The translations under genes and the position numbers were made by a program. The notes below the pieces were generated by a model. The model was given only the letters and a program-made list of their open reading frames with translations. It was not told the origin of the DNA and made no database searches. A stretch of DNA of 64,000 bases from Rotaria sp. Silwood1. Its lineage: Eukaryota > Rotifera > Eurotatoria > Philodinida > Philodinidae. Shown piece after piece: positions 25,070-36,979 of this stretch. The first letter of the stretch is position 1. Each line of letters opens with the position of its first letter. The stretch lies in the NCBI GenBank assembly GCA_905250075.1, contig CAJNOP010000899.1, forward strand, positions 1 through 64,000. The letters run 5' to 3'.

Positions 25070-26175
25070 GGTGAGCGTGGGTGTGAATGTGGGTATTAGT
25101 TGGGAATGTGGGATGGGTACAGATGTAGATGTTCTCATAATACCCACACTTACACTCAGCTACCCACATCTACATCTACTTAGAGCAATCCAAAAGTAGT
25201 GGCAGTAGTATTTCAATTCCCCATAACAACTTTGAAGAAATTTTCTATCTACATAGTCTGATAACGGAAAGAGTGCTCTATTTTTCTATGCTATTTGATT
25301 ATACTTCAATTAATATCATGATAATAAAATTTCGATAAGATCTGTGTGTGCCGGTCTATTTGCTAGTTGCAACAATACTCATCTTAAACAATACAAATGA
25401 GTATTTTTCAAATAAATTTTGATAAAAACAAGATAAAGAACTGTGGTTTTCACTATGGGAAAGAGGAGATGAAGACATATCAACTCGTATATTCCAGATT
25501 TTCCTAATCTGTTTTTTGTAAGGTTTTCAATCGGCCCTCTTAAGAGCAAACTTATCTAGCGAGTTTTTTTACAGTGAATTTTCAATTTTCAAATTTCAAT
25601 TCAAATTACTCATCGAAAATCTAGTAAGTGCCGAAAGTTGAGATGAATAATTTGAATTGTAGTCGAGCAACTGATAATACTTTTCAGCAAAGTCTTTGAA
25701 AAAAGCTCACTTTTTCTGATTTTTCCTTTTTTCATAAAAAAGAAAAAAAACATTTTGGAGGCAGTTAGAAAACTTGATAAAAATATTTCAGAAATCAAAA
25801 TTATAAAAATCTGTAATATACAATTCGATGCATCTTCGTCTTTTTTCAACAGTGAAAACCGCACTTCTCTATAATTGTTCCATCAAAAGTTATTCGAAAA
25901 ACACTCACTAGCACTCATATAACTGTGATACATGCGAACAAAACAGATCTTATCAAAATCTTATTATTATGATATTAATTGAAGTATGACCAAATAGTAT
26001 AGAAAAATAGAGCATTCTTTCCTCTATCAGACTATGTAGATAGAAAATTTCTTCAAAATTGTTATAGGGAATTAAAATGCTACTGCCACTACTTTTGGAT
26101 TGCCCTAATTACATCCACATTCACGTCCACATCCGCACCCATACACACCCGACACATAACATCGCACTCATCCAC
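25070..26175. repeat. Head-to-head telomere-like tract, split by a foldback element
   Basis: G-rich units (GTGGGTGTGAATGTGGG) run from about 25075 to 25130, then C-rich units (ACCCACACTTACACTC, ACCCACATC) to 25178. The C-rich run resumes at 26110-26175 after the insertion 25179-26109. The units are diverged from TGTGGG. Confidence 0.7.
25179..26109. mobile_element. Foldback element, 931 bp, inserted in the telomere-like tract
   Basis: Ends CTTAGAGCAATCCAAAAG and CTTTTGGATTGCCCTAAT are inverted repeats, and the arms stay alike for roughly 290 bp each. Flanks TACATCTA (25171-25178) and TACATCCA (26110-26117) match at 7 of 8, an 8-bp target duplication. No transposase frame is present. Because it lies inside the tract, the tract is older. 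Confidence 0.75.
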
Positions 26176-26695
26176 ACCTCAACTGCTAGGGTGGTGATCT
26201 AGCGAGAATATCGGCGGTTCTCAGTAGGACGAAGTCATTGACTTTCTCGAAATTTACTTTTAAGTATTCTTTACTAGAAGCAGGATTCAAATTGAAACAG
26301 AGAAGGAAAAAGATAATGCAGTGAATAAAGTAAAAAAGAATATTGCATGCGGTGTTAATCATTACATAAGTTTATGTTCGCGAACTGATTTTGCTTATTT
26401 CTGACAGTTGACAAAGCACAAAAACGTTGAAAGTAAAACTTCATTTTCGACTACTACTTGCTTTTGATTGGATAGGACTCCCAATCGCAAACGTTTCAAG
26501 TAATTGTCAGTAGTCGTCACATTGAAATTGGGAAGAGGTAAATGCAGCAGTCGGAATGAGGAAGGTCTAAGATACTGACTGAGTTCATAGCTGTGCTCTT
26601 ATTCTAGTCTAATCGCTGATTACAGGACAATAGGGATCCATAACCTTGCATAATTTGATCGCGTAGGCATTGTATAATTACTAGCTGATCGTATT

Positions 26696-27550
26696 GTGAC
26701 CGAATTGTCTTCAGTGTTTCAAATCAATGTACCATTCGCAATTACTAGTGTTCAGGCGAACAGCATCACAAATGTTGAGAAGAGATTCTCAATTTGCCGT
26801 TTCTATCACGATCTAATGCTGCCGAACGCGGTGAAACATTTAGAACTTGTAGGTTACTGGCAAGCTTTCGGTTATTTCGCACGATTTTCCGATGAAATTC
26901 GACAACAATTCTCGTTTCAAGCTTCAATAATCAACACTATTACTACCTTCTATCAAGTGGCTCACAAGTTTATTGCTGAATGCTTTAAGCAAACACAAAA
27001 TAACTCTTTTCGATTAACGAAGAATTGCGGAATAGATTTCAACGGCTTTACGAATCGTAGGCAATATGTACAGGACATCAATCTTACCTTTCAACAGGTG
27101 AAGCACTATTTGATTGACTCTGACTACACATGGATTGGTATACATATTCGCCGAGGAGACTTTACTAGAATAAAAATCGCTTCGTCACACCACTTTGTTC
27201 TATCTGGAATGCGATACTTTGCCCAGAAATATCCATCACCGATATTTGTGATCGCAAGTGATGATAAATCTTATTGCCGACAATATTTTAGTAACCTAGC
27301 AAATACTATAATCACACCGGACTTTTTCAATGTGGCTGAAGATTTAGCAGTTTTAGCAACTTGCGAGCACTCAATTATAACAGCAGGAACATTTGGTTGG
27401 TGGGCAGCTTTTCTCGCTAACGGTGATGTATACCATGATGTTTTGTATAGAACCAAAGTCTGCCAGAATTGTGCCTGCTCGAGAGAGTATTTTTATCCGC
27501 CATGGTTTATTTTTTCAAGAACTAATGAAAGCACCATCGGAACCACATAA
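26696..27550 (+). CDS. Alpha-1,2-fucosyltransferase (GT11), catalytic piece
   Basis: The frame begins without ATG at VTELSSVFQINVPFAITS and carries YTWIGIHIRRGDF, the GT11 HxRRGD motif that binds GDP-fucose, then VIASDDKSYCRQYF, PDFFNVAEDLAVLATCEHSIITAGTFGWWAAFL, and a Cys-rich C-terminus ending PPWFIFSRTNESTIGTT. Length and order fit the last two thirds of the family, which adds fucose to galactose in the Golgi. TCTTCAG at 26716-26722 could be a splice acceptor to a first exon. A telomere-like tract begins about 55 bp after the stop. A broken inverted copy lies at 49640-50785. GT11 is widespread in bacteria and some animals, so horizontal origin is possible but not shown here. Confidence 0.8.
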   Translation: MTELSSVFQINVPFAITSVQANSITNVEKRFSICRFYHDLMLPNAVKHLELVGYWQAFGYFARFSDEIRQQFSFQASIINTITTFYQVAHKFIAECFKQTQNNSFRLTKNCGIDFNGFTNRRQYVQDINLTFQQVKHYLIDSDYTWIGIHIRRGDFTRIKIASSHHFVLSGMRYFAQKYPSPIFVIASDDKSYCRQYFSNLANTIITPDFFNVAEDLAVLATCEHSIITAGTFGWWAAFLANGDVYHDVLYRTKVCQNCACSREYFYPPWFIFSRTNESTIGTT

Positions 27551-27602
27551 TAGCAAGAATGTTGCTTCTCAGTGAGAGTTGCTCTCGAGCGACACTCACT
27601 AT

Positions 27603-27835
27603 CGCGACACGGGTATGGATATGAGTGTGCCTCAACATATGACAGATATTCATACCCACATCCACTGGTTTCTCCAAACCAACCCGTAGCCACAATCTCT
27701 CCAATCTTCACTAAGGTTTTGTAGGATGTAAGTGTAGTTATGAGTGTTGATGGGTACGGGGCAAGCGGTAGGTATGGGTATGAATGACCATTACCTCTTC
27801 AGTCAGATTCACATCCACACCCACACCATCATGAA
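27603..27835. repeat. Two short head-to-head telomere-like hairpins
   Basis: The first runs CGGGTATGGATATGAGTGTG to CATACCCACATCC (27607-27670). The second runs GTTATGAGTGTTGATGGGT to CACATCCACACCCACACC (27735-27830). Both are G-rich then C-rich. They begin where homology with the second fucosyltransferase copy ends. Confidence 0.6.
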
Positions 27836-29706
27836 GAACAGATGAATTCCCAGATAAATGTACAACATGTCATAGAAAACAAAGAAAAAAATATTGAAAC
27901 TTGCAAATTTGCCAGCAATTATTTAACAATAAAGTAAAATTTCTTGTTTTTGAAACGCGTACAAAGGTATTTTAGGCAAATGTATTCGCTTGAATACGTT
28001 TAAACGCGTTTTAACATATCTATAAACTGCACTCGGTGCTTTGCTTTACTACCTTCTTGACCAACCATGTTTAATTCTATTCAACAACACGCTTTGACTG
28101 CATTTAGAAGTTACATGAGTAATTGCTTGAGTTCTAGATTCAATCATAGGATAAATCAAATAATATTATTAAAGATAGCGAGTAAAAATGAAAGATCATG
28201 AGAAACAAACACGGAAGTTATTATTTAGTTTTCAAAAGCCGATGAATATGCTTAAAAAATCGTTCGCGATACACCACATGTATTGACATCAGCTCATTTA
28301 AGACGTAGTGTTTACTTCTTACTAAGTCCGTGAATAATTTTTATCATCTTTCATCATTATTTATAACTCTTGTTGATTTATACGATCATTTTGAAGAGTA
28401 TCTTGCTCAAATCCTTCGTGTTTTATGTAATATCAGCGCACAGTTAGATTCATTAGCGGATTTTGCATCTTTTGGTTTTGTATCAACAAGGCTTGATCAT
28501 TAAATAAAACATCGATCGTTTTTTATGGTTACTGCTTTAATTAATTTTCTCTACAGTTTAACAGAAAAAACGAAATAATGAAAATAATTCTGTTGAACTC
28601 AAAGTTTACGCAATGCTAGGTGTTTAGCAACATTTAATGGCTATCTAGTACATGAGCATTTTATCTGTCTTCCTTTCCAACTGTTGGTATCACTGTTATG
28701 TTACTGGCCCTTTTATAGTATCATCTTCGATCATGAGCTGCTTGTCCTATCCATGATATCTGTATTATAAGTGCAAAATTTTTGAAAATTCCGATTTATA
28801 TTTTTGTTTCCTCTCTATATCACTATTCAACAGCTCGACATTTCTTTACTAACAAGATCGTAAAACTGAAATATATGTTTTGGAATGACCATGATGAACT
28901 AATTGTTAAGTTGTAATTTAGATTGATTGTCATCTGATGCGATGAATCAATTTTCTAGAAACTTCACAAAAGTATGTTGGATGTAAGTCTTATTTTCACC
29001 TCCACCCTCGAGTTCAGACAACAAAAAATGCATAAAAGAGACTAAATCCTTATTAGAATGTATACAAATAGTAAACAGTGTTCTCATTGTTCTGTTAGTT
29101 TTCTACGTATAAACGGTTATAATTTCAATTGTTGTCTGAGTATTCAAGAGCTCGTTTTAATTGAAGTTAAATGTGTTTTCACGAAGAAAATGAAGGAGAA
29201 ACAAAAATGCGATGCTTCTTGTGTGCACATTTAGTAAGAAGATTTAGTCTCTTTTTTTCTTATGTAGTTTTTGTTATCTGAAATATATTCGCTATTTTTT
29301 ATGTCTAGGCAATGGACTCAGGTAATGTACTTTCTTGCTATGTGTTGGTATTGAAAAACAGCAACTGGCAATGGTTTTAAGCAAAAGTAACAATGGGAAA
29401 CAGGTCAATCGAGCTGCTCTGTAATTACACTCCAAATAAACGTTTTCTTTCTTTATTTTTGTTTGCCAAACAATGATTACGTAACAAAGACGCACAAATA
29501 TAAATTCGTTTTTCTTTACACGCATGATTATATATATATATATCTATATGTTCATATTTGAAATCTTATAGAAACACAAGCTGTAATTTCAATAGGAAAT
29601 TGAAAGAAAAAAGAATATAGAGACAATGAAGACAAAAAAAAAACATGCATGATAATATATATGATTAATATAATAAATGTTGGAACATCATTGCTCGACG
29701 ATAACT
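27836..29706. other. Intergenic DNA, nothing recognised
   Basis: AT-rich, without a supportable gene. The last few hundred bases hold the 3' side of the TMBIM gene. Confidence 0.5.
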
Positions 29707-32700
29707 TTATTCTCGGTTGCCAAATAAAGTAAGAATATACATAAATATATAAACAATATCAATATACAGCATAAGTGATGCAAAAATATGATCTTCAGCA
29801 CTTATTTCATGTCGTTTTCCACCCATAAGTAATTGCGTATCAACAGCCAAGAACTAACAATAGAAAATAATTTCATTTGATTTCTTACAAATAAAACTTA
29901 CGATCGAAAAAGCCACAGCTCCAAGACCAGCATAGACTGTATACATTACCTTAAACAAATAAATATTTTTAGAAAAACAAACATAGGTGTTTGTTCTACT
30001 AAAATACTAACTCTAGAATAAGTAAAAGCACAAACAATTCCAAAACCTAAAAGTGCCAATGAAATAACAAATAAAACTCCAAAACATGACGTAAAATCAT
30101 ATTTTGTTTGGAATGAAAATAAAGTAACACCCAAGCAAACAAATGCTGTTATACCGACAGCAATTAAGACAGATTCGATTTTATAATATGCAGAAATCAT
30201 GCCCATCTAAAGTATTCACAAAAAAATGAATAGATAAATAATGTTTGAATCGAATCGTACCATATAACCCATCGATAATGTCTAAAATCAAAAATTTTAT
30301 TTTTTGTAATTAAATTTATTTTCTAGTTTACCAAAATGCCAAGTAAAATAAGATTGAGCGGAAATCTTCGTGCTGCACGTTTCGAACAAACCAATGCAAG
30401 ATAAGTAACCAGAAAGACAACATATGATGTGAAATAAAGCCATTGACCATTGGAACTTCTCACGTATTCACGAATTGATGGCCTATATGATGTATCAAAT
30501 ATTTTGTTTTCAATGTCTCGTTTTAGAAACAATTAACATACGTAAAATGAAATAAAGCAATCAGACCAAATGTAATCGATAATTGAATCATAAGAATTGA
30601 ATAAACCTATCGTAAATAAAATTTAAAAAAATTAAAATTTTGTTTGTTGTGTGCATCGATTTTACAAACTTTTCTAATAAATACACGACGAATTTCTTTG
30701 CTTTCAAGACCAGTAAAATCTCCCCATTGACCTTCGCCTGGTTCATTATCTTTTCAAAAACAGAAAAATATAAAACATAATTAAAAACATAATTATTCAA
30801 ATAATAAATTAGCGAAGAATGCGTAGAAGATTTTAAGCAAACACTTAATTTATATTTTTCAACATGAATACATAATCATATCACATTGTATTTTATTTCT
30901 TTTTATATTAGAAACTCGATTATTTTTATTTCATCTTAACAATTTATATGTGTTACACGATTGCTTAAACTAAGAGACCAAAATCAGCACTAACTATCAT
31001 CGATATAAAATATTTACAACTTGGAACTTTTTTCTTTTGTCTAATGGTTTGGATTCTATGTTTAAGACTATCAAAAACTGTTCTGTTACTGACTCAGATA
31101 ATTTAATTGGCTTGTTGAACAGTTACAAAGAATACTTATCAGCAATACGAAAGGATCCTGACGTTTGCATTTATATTTCTAAGTAAAGAACAAAAACAAA
31201 ATGAAAGCAAGTTGTTCAAGTAAAAAAGGTCACTGGGTACAACAGATGAAACTGTTGATCGTTAATTTTTACGAGCGAATATTTTGTACGTCTTATCAAT
31301 TAAATATGCTGGTGCTCAGTACTTTATTCTGTATGAGGGACAAAAAGATGGCGACATTACTTCCAAAATCAGTTCGGTTCTACAAGAGTTTGTGCTTATT
31401 GTATGATATCCTGTGTCAATGCTTACGAAAACAAATGCTCGATCTCGTCAATCTTGAAAACCTTCCTTCCGAAAGAGAAAGTTTAAATAGTACATTAGTG
31501 ATATACAAAAATAAAAGTGCTGGTTGACGAGCGCATAGGTTACCGTGATTTTATCAGATGTTCTCTATTTGGATTTTGTTTGCTGTCCATTTAAACATAA
31601 GGTAGGAAATCCTCTTCAAGATTTTACTTGTGGTACTTTTTCATCTATGTGATCTTAACGATTATATTCACTCACAAACTGGTTCTGTTAATGTATTTGT
31701 TTTTTTTTGTGGCTTCGGATTTTTATATGCATATTGATCGATATAGTCTATCGAGCTCAACATTTTTAGATCTTCATCTCACTGCTAGTTTCAAAGAAAT
31801 ATTGAATCTATGAGAGAATAAATGCAAAAAGAATCTTACAACACCACATTTTCTCATATGGCATCTATGAAGTAGAAATATAACACCATAGTGACTGATT
31901 ATATGAGCTGGAAGCATTAAGTTGAAGTTGAAATAAAGATACAGTAAGTTTGATTAGCAGCGAATAAATTAGTTCAAACCGAAAAGTAAACATTCAGACA
32001 AAGAATACGAAATGTAAGCAACCAGAATAGAGCAGTTACTTATATTCAGAAATTTTAGAAAAATATGTAAAAAAAATTGTTCTCCAGTAAAAATTCAATA
32101 GCGACTGTCATTTTTCTTGTTTTTTCTTTAAGATAAATGGAATTGCCATAAGGCTGCGAGCGAGAATTGCTTTGTTTTATGTGAAGAACACAATGTAGCC
32201 AAGTAGTGTACACAACAAACAAAGCTGAAGCTCATTTCAATAACAGAAGACTTTATACAGTCGTACTCAACATCATATTGTAAAATAATGTCTGATCTAT
32301 TTTTGAAAGAAAGAGAAAAGAATATTAAGATTCACGTTAACCTCTTATAATGATTAGAAGGAAAACCTCAATGTATTTCACTTTATTTGTAAGAAAAAAT
32401 TTCTACCGCGATATGAAGACCTGAATTTAACTCGTTCGTTGCTACTATGATGAGTACTCGACATGAATCAGTTCTTTTTATATATCTATAAGATAACTGC
32501 ACAGATCATGAGAACGAATAAATATGACTAAGGCATAGCAGCAATTTTATTTTTTTCGAAGATAGAAAAATAAAAATAAAACAAAATTAGAAAATGGTTC
32601 ATCATCAAATAATAATTTCATAAATGGCATCTATTTTTAAAGACTTACAACCTGAAGGTACGCCCGTTTATCCAGAATCTGTTAATAGGTTTGAAAATTA

Positions 32701-32959
32701 AGTTCAATTATTAAAATACAACTAACCTTTGGCTAAGTTTGGACGTGGCAACACAGGAGGTACTTGAAATGGCATCTCGTTTTGACCATAGCCACCACCT
32801 GAAACAGCATATAAATAAAGCATAAAAATCATTTGAACTGAACGAGGTACCAGATTGAGGTGGATACGGCATAAATCCAGCTGGTTGTTGAGTCGGATAA
32901 GGTTGGTAACCTTCGTATGGTGGGTAAGATGAATTGTACGTATTTCGATCTTGATTCAT
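29707..32959 (-). CDS. Bax-inhibitor-1/lifeguard family membrane protein (GRINA-like), 9 exons
   Basis: Exons on the minus strand: 32959-32851, 32798-32727, 30749-30670, 30606-30542, 30482-30332, 30281-30261, 30206-30012, 29949-29902, 29853-29707. All have GT...AG introns and the phases join into 295 residues. The N-terminus is rich in Pro, Tyr and Gln, as in GRINA/lifeguard-1. Then follow ESKEIRRVFIRKVYSILMIQLSITFG (the family signature), LVCSKRAARRFPLNLILLGIL, TLSMGYM, FSFQTKYDFTSCFGVLFV, and VDTQLLMGGKRHEISAEDHIFASLMLY. About seven membrane helices are expected. The family sits in ER/Golgi membranes and moderates calcium leak and cell death. Exon 6 is only 21 nt. Intron 2 is about 2 kb and the others are 45-66 bp. 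This is an ordinary animal gene. Confidence 0.93.
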
Positions 32960-33309
32960 TATAGTAGTTGATTCTAAAAAATAAGTTCTTTTTATATTAT
33001 ACAAAAAATATTATCAGACTTACGAAATTCCTTATTTAATAAAATGATAAAACACTTATTTAGCAAACAATCTATAACAAATTAAGTCAATTGTTTTATT
33101 TTTTGCACGCATAATCCTTTATATTTAAATAGTTGTGTTGTATGGATGATGCTGTTCTAGACTATATTAGAAGGTTATATATATCTACGACTGTTTTTTT
33201 CCCTGTGACTAATACTGAAAGAAATATTTCGATCAATAGAATTAATGGAGGAAGAAGAATAGCTTTCATGAATTTTAATAATAGATGTATTATTATAAAA
33301 ACAAAGATT

Positions 33310-35309
33310 ATAATATAACAATAACTTATAATTAGACTTTTTATTTTTAATAAAATATATTTTGAAAAAGATTTAAGAATAAAAAATAGAAATTGTTTGA
33401 ATTATTAAAAACGTGACATCTGTATTCATCTTCGATTGGTTGAATCTATAGAGATTTTATCGTCAAACATATTCTTCAATGGTTTGTGTTTTAGTATGCC
33501 CGCAGAGCAGAAAAAAGATGTGTATTTCAACGAATCAATATCAAATGCACTACGTGTAGCGACCTCCGAGTTTTTGGAATGGGCCGAATATAAAATTGGT
33601 ACCAGTCGATCCAGAAAATTATTCTCTATCGAACTGCGCTTCTAGTTTTTTCCAAAAAATTGTCTAAACATAGAAATAATCGCCACATTCTAACCAATCA
33701 GAATGTACATCATCTGTAGTGGCTACAACATTGACGGATAACACAATATGGCAGCTCCGTACAATAAGTAATCACTAGGCTATTTCATTTTTTGTAGAAT
33801 TAAAACTATATTGAGCTTCGACGATCAGCTTGATCGTTACATTTATTTCAAATATTTTTTTTTCCAGTAAAAAATACAAAAAAAGAAAAATAAGTACAAT
33901 TATAAGAAAAAAAAAACACAAAAAATAAATACAACTATCAGAAAAATATTCAAGTATATGAAGAGATAGATTATCTTGCACAGCAGCTGCTGAAGTATAA
34001 CACAATTGTTGAGATTGAGTTTATCACTAGTTCGATCATAATTGCCCACATAGATTCCGAGTCGTCAGTCTGAAAGTAGAAAAAGAAATGTAGGAAATAG
34101 TGCGTTTTGACCTAATTATAGATGCTGTCTGAGTCTGATATAAATGAATCATTATCACATGCTCTATCACTTTATACAGATGCATCTGTTGAACGTATAT
34201 CATCACTATTATCATCGGTAAGTCAATCATTTGAAGTTAACGATGTGATGCTCTTAAGAAAAAAAAAGTAAATTTATAAAATAATTTTTATACGAATTTG
34301 AGTACTTGGTTGATTAATACAGAAATCAACATTACATTTGCAGTAAACAATACAGCTAATATTATTTTTCCAACATTTACAACGATGTAAATTTTTAACA
34401 TGCTCCTCGTTCCTGTTGATCACATAAAACACAATGTAACACTTCTGACGGCATGATTGTATATAGAGATAATGATCAATTCGTCGCGTATTATATAACA
34501 ATAGTGCCGTTATGCGCTATTCTCATTGGTCATTACCTTCTATAGCTCATTATTGGTCTCAGTTAGTTGATGGTTTTCTCAGAAATAGCTCTGAGGCCGA
34601 AAAATTCGAGTTCATCACAACAACTATCTCCTATCTAGTGACAATTGGTGTTAAGGAGAACCTTGGAAAAAATGTACAGACAACTAGCACCACCAAGTGC
34701 ATTAGTATGTTGACGATTTGATAATGATTCGATGATTCATCCGTATTTGCGGGTAGACTATTTAGGAATATTTCAAAAATTAGTTTTTTTCACCACAAAC
34801 TAAATTTTTCTAATGAATATGAGTGAACACCAACATAAATGTATTGATACTCAATACTGAAGACTAAACAAAATGAACTGCTGATAGTTTTGTTCATGAT
34901 AATAAAATAAAAGTTGTTTTTTTAATAGAATCCATTAACGAAATGAAAAGAATTATATACTTAAGATGATGCATAAGAAGAATTTAAACATCGCTTAGAA
35001 GACTTCATCGATTTTGCTTAATTATTTTTACCAATGTGTGAATGATATTATAACTAATATGTTTTTTTTTAATTTTTAGTCGATAACACATTTATATTAA
35101 TACTTAAAATGTTAATATTTACTCTATTTATTGATTTCTTTTTGGTTTTTTTTCCTGGAAAAGAAAGAGTAAATTATTCGTTTGCCTTAGGTTGTCGTTA
35201 TTCTTTTTTCTCTTGATGCATTTTCTTTTTACTTTTTGTTTCATTTTTTTAAATCAAAGAAGCTCTCCTGCAAGCAATGCCAACAGTTTCAATAGACCAG
35301 AGATTAGGG
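33310..35309. repeat. Duplicated segment, copy 1 (long form)
   Basis: 33310-33500 and 34756-35309 match 43419-44082 in the same orientation at roughly 95% by eye. Copy 1 has an extra 1.26 kb (about 33497-34755) and an extra ~75 bp near 34780-34850. The junction words TTTTAG and ATTTAG suggest microhomology at the large difference. Copy 1 stops exactly where a telomere-like tract starts (GAGATTAGGGTGTGGG). Short open frames inside (33436-33645, 34512-34721) have no known domain. Confidence 0.85.
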
Positions 35310-35652
35310 TGTGGGTGTGGGTGTCGGTTTTGGTAGGTGTGGGTGTGGGTGTCGGTGTCGGTATGGGTGGGTGTGAATGTGGGTGTGAGTCTGTTTAGGT
35401 GTGGATGTGGGTGGGCGTGGGTTGTGAGTGAGAAGACGATCCATGTTTTCACTCCATACCCACACCTACACCCACACCCACCCCCACCCCCACCCATACC
35501 CACACCCACCCACCCACACCCATACCCACACCTACACCCACACCCACACCCACACCCACACACCCACCCACACCCACACTCACACCCCCACACCCACCCC
35601 ACACACGCACACTCACACCCCCACACCCACCCCACACACGCACACCCACACC
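35310..35652. repeat. Large head-to-head telomere-like tract
   Basis: (GTGTGG)n-like repeats run 35308-35430, a ~30-bp unique spacer follows (about 35430-35458), then (CCCACA)n-like repeats to 35652. This is a clean palindromic pair of arrays. It separates duplicated segment copy 1 from the AlgI/AlgJ island. Both strands are open through the repeat, which is why long Thr/His/Pro and Gly/Val/Cys frames appear; these are not genes. Confidence 0.92.
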
Positions 35653-36389
35653 CTTCTTTGGAAACCTTGAAAATCCGTGACCATTCTCTTCCTATAGAAT
35701 TTCGTCGTTTCTTGTAAGCAGTTTGGTGCAAAAGTGATAATGAATCACCAAAGATCATGATCAAATCCTATTTCCAACTTTGACAGGATTCTGAAATTCT
35801 CTGACTATCCAACTCTTCACGATTTATTCATTACCTCGATAAAAAACCAGTAAATCTTTGCAGAGTTCATGCTGAACCTTTCAAGAATATATCGCGAAAG
35901 CACCGAAGATTTTCTGTGAGGTGCTTCTAGTATTGTAAATTTGACAGCTGAAGAGAGAATACGCAGGTTGCACATGTTATTTGTATCAGAAAACCTAGTT
36001 TTTTCACTCTCGACCAACAAGAAGGGGGATAAATACGCGCCTCATGTGATAAAACTTATGCTACATTTTTGTTGAATTGGATGAATTTGACATTGTTCAC
36101 TCTCTCCTGCAAGAAGCTATTCTTTATCGGCTAGTATTGAATTACATCATCCCTCTTTTTACAGCTAATCCATAAAGTTGCACACAAAAAAGCATACACC
36201 CGTTCACTTTCAAACAGTATAGTGCTGCTCTGCTAGATTTTATCTTTGGCTTTTATCGACATCATCTCTTGGTAAGAATCAGACTTGACACACGTGGAGT
36301 TGTAACCAAATATTCCGAAAAAGAATCTCAGAGTAACAGACTTGATATCAATGGAAAAAATATCATTTCAGAGTAACACTTCACTAGTA
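35653..36389. other. Non-coding left edge of the acyltransferase island
   Basis: Nothing recognised. The minus-strand frame at 36020-35817 has no motif. Confidence 0.5.
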
Positions 36390-36979
36390 CGGAGTGCAAA
36401 AAAAACTGACCCCTAACAGTTTTCACTAATATTGTTACAGTTTTAAAATAAGTTAACATAATAATATATGTAGTATGTAGTGTAATTAAGTTGCAACTTA
36501 ATACAATAAAACTGGAAAATTATTTCATTCTCTTTCAACTAAAATAAAGAAAGATTGAAATCAAGTCATGTTTTGACATTTCCTGTTTTTAAAATATTTT
36601 GAAAAGATTGTAAACAATGACGAGGCTTTCACAAATTATAACAATTCATGCACAAAATAACTATTACATTACAACACGTATTTACAGTCTATGTTATCCA
36701 CTCTACTATTGTATATAACTTTCATCACAAATACTTTGACTGTTAAAATTAAATTTTCAAATATATGACAAAAGAAACAGGTTCACATTGATGGAAAATA
36801 ACAGCTATTCTTTGGTTTAAATTTTAAATTGTACGATTGTGTAAAACTATTCTTGTATATATTTGTATATATTGTACGTTCACTATTGTTACTGTTATGA
36901 TCTAATTCTGTTCTTTTGTAATTATAAATTAATATTTAGTTACATTTCAATCTCGAGGGGCCAGTTTTTTTGCAGCCCG
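36390..36979. mobile_element. Tc1/mariner-type MITE, 590 bp
   Basis: Ends CGGAGTGCAAAAAAAACTG and CAGTTTTTTTGCAGCCCG are inverted repeats extending to about 25 bp (ACTGACCCC and GGGGCCAGT), each flanked by TA. The interior is AT-rich with no transposase. Confidence 0.7.

Noticed and set aside
31201-31813. Two plus-strand frames of 108 and 61 codons
   Set aside because: They lie in the large second intron of the TMBIM gene and show no domain.
35192-35764. Long open frames on both strands (Thr/His/Pro or Gly/Val/Cys repeats)
   Set aside because: They are translations of telomere-like hexamer repeats with no stop in several frames. The same applies to frames at 40688-41625, 41707-41997, 49265-49666, 51158-51403, 51782-52139 and 57549-57858.
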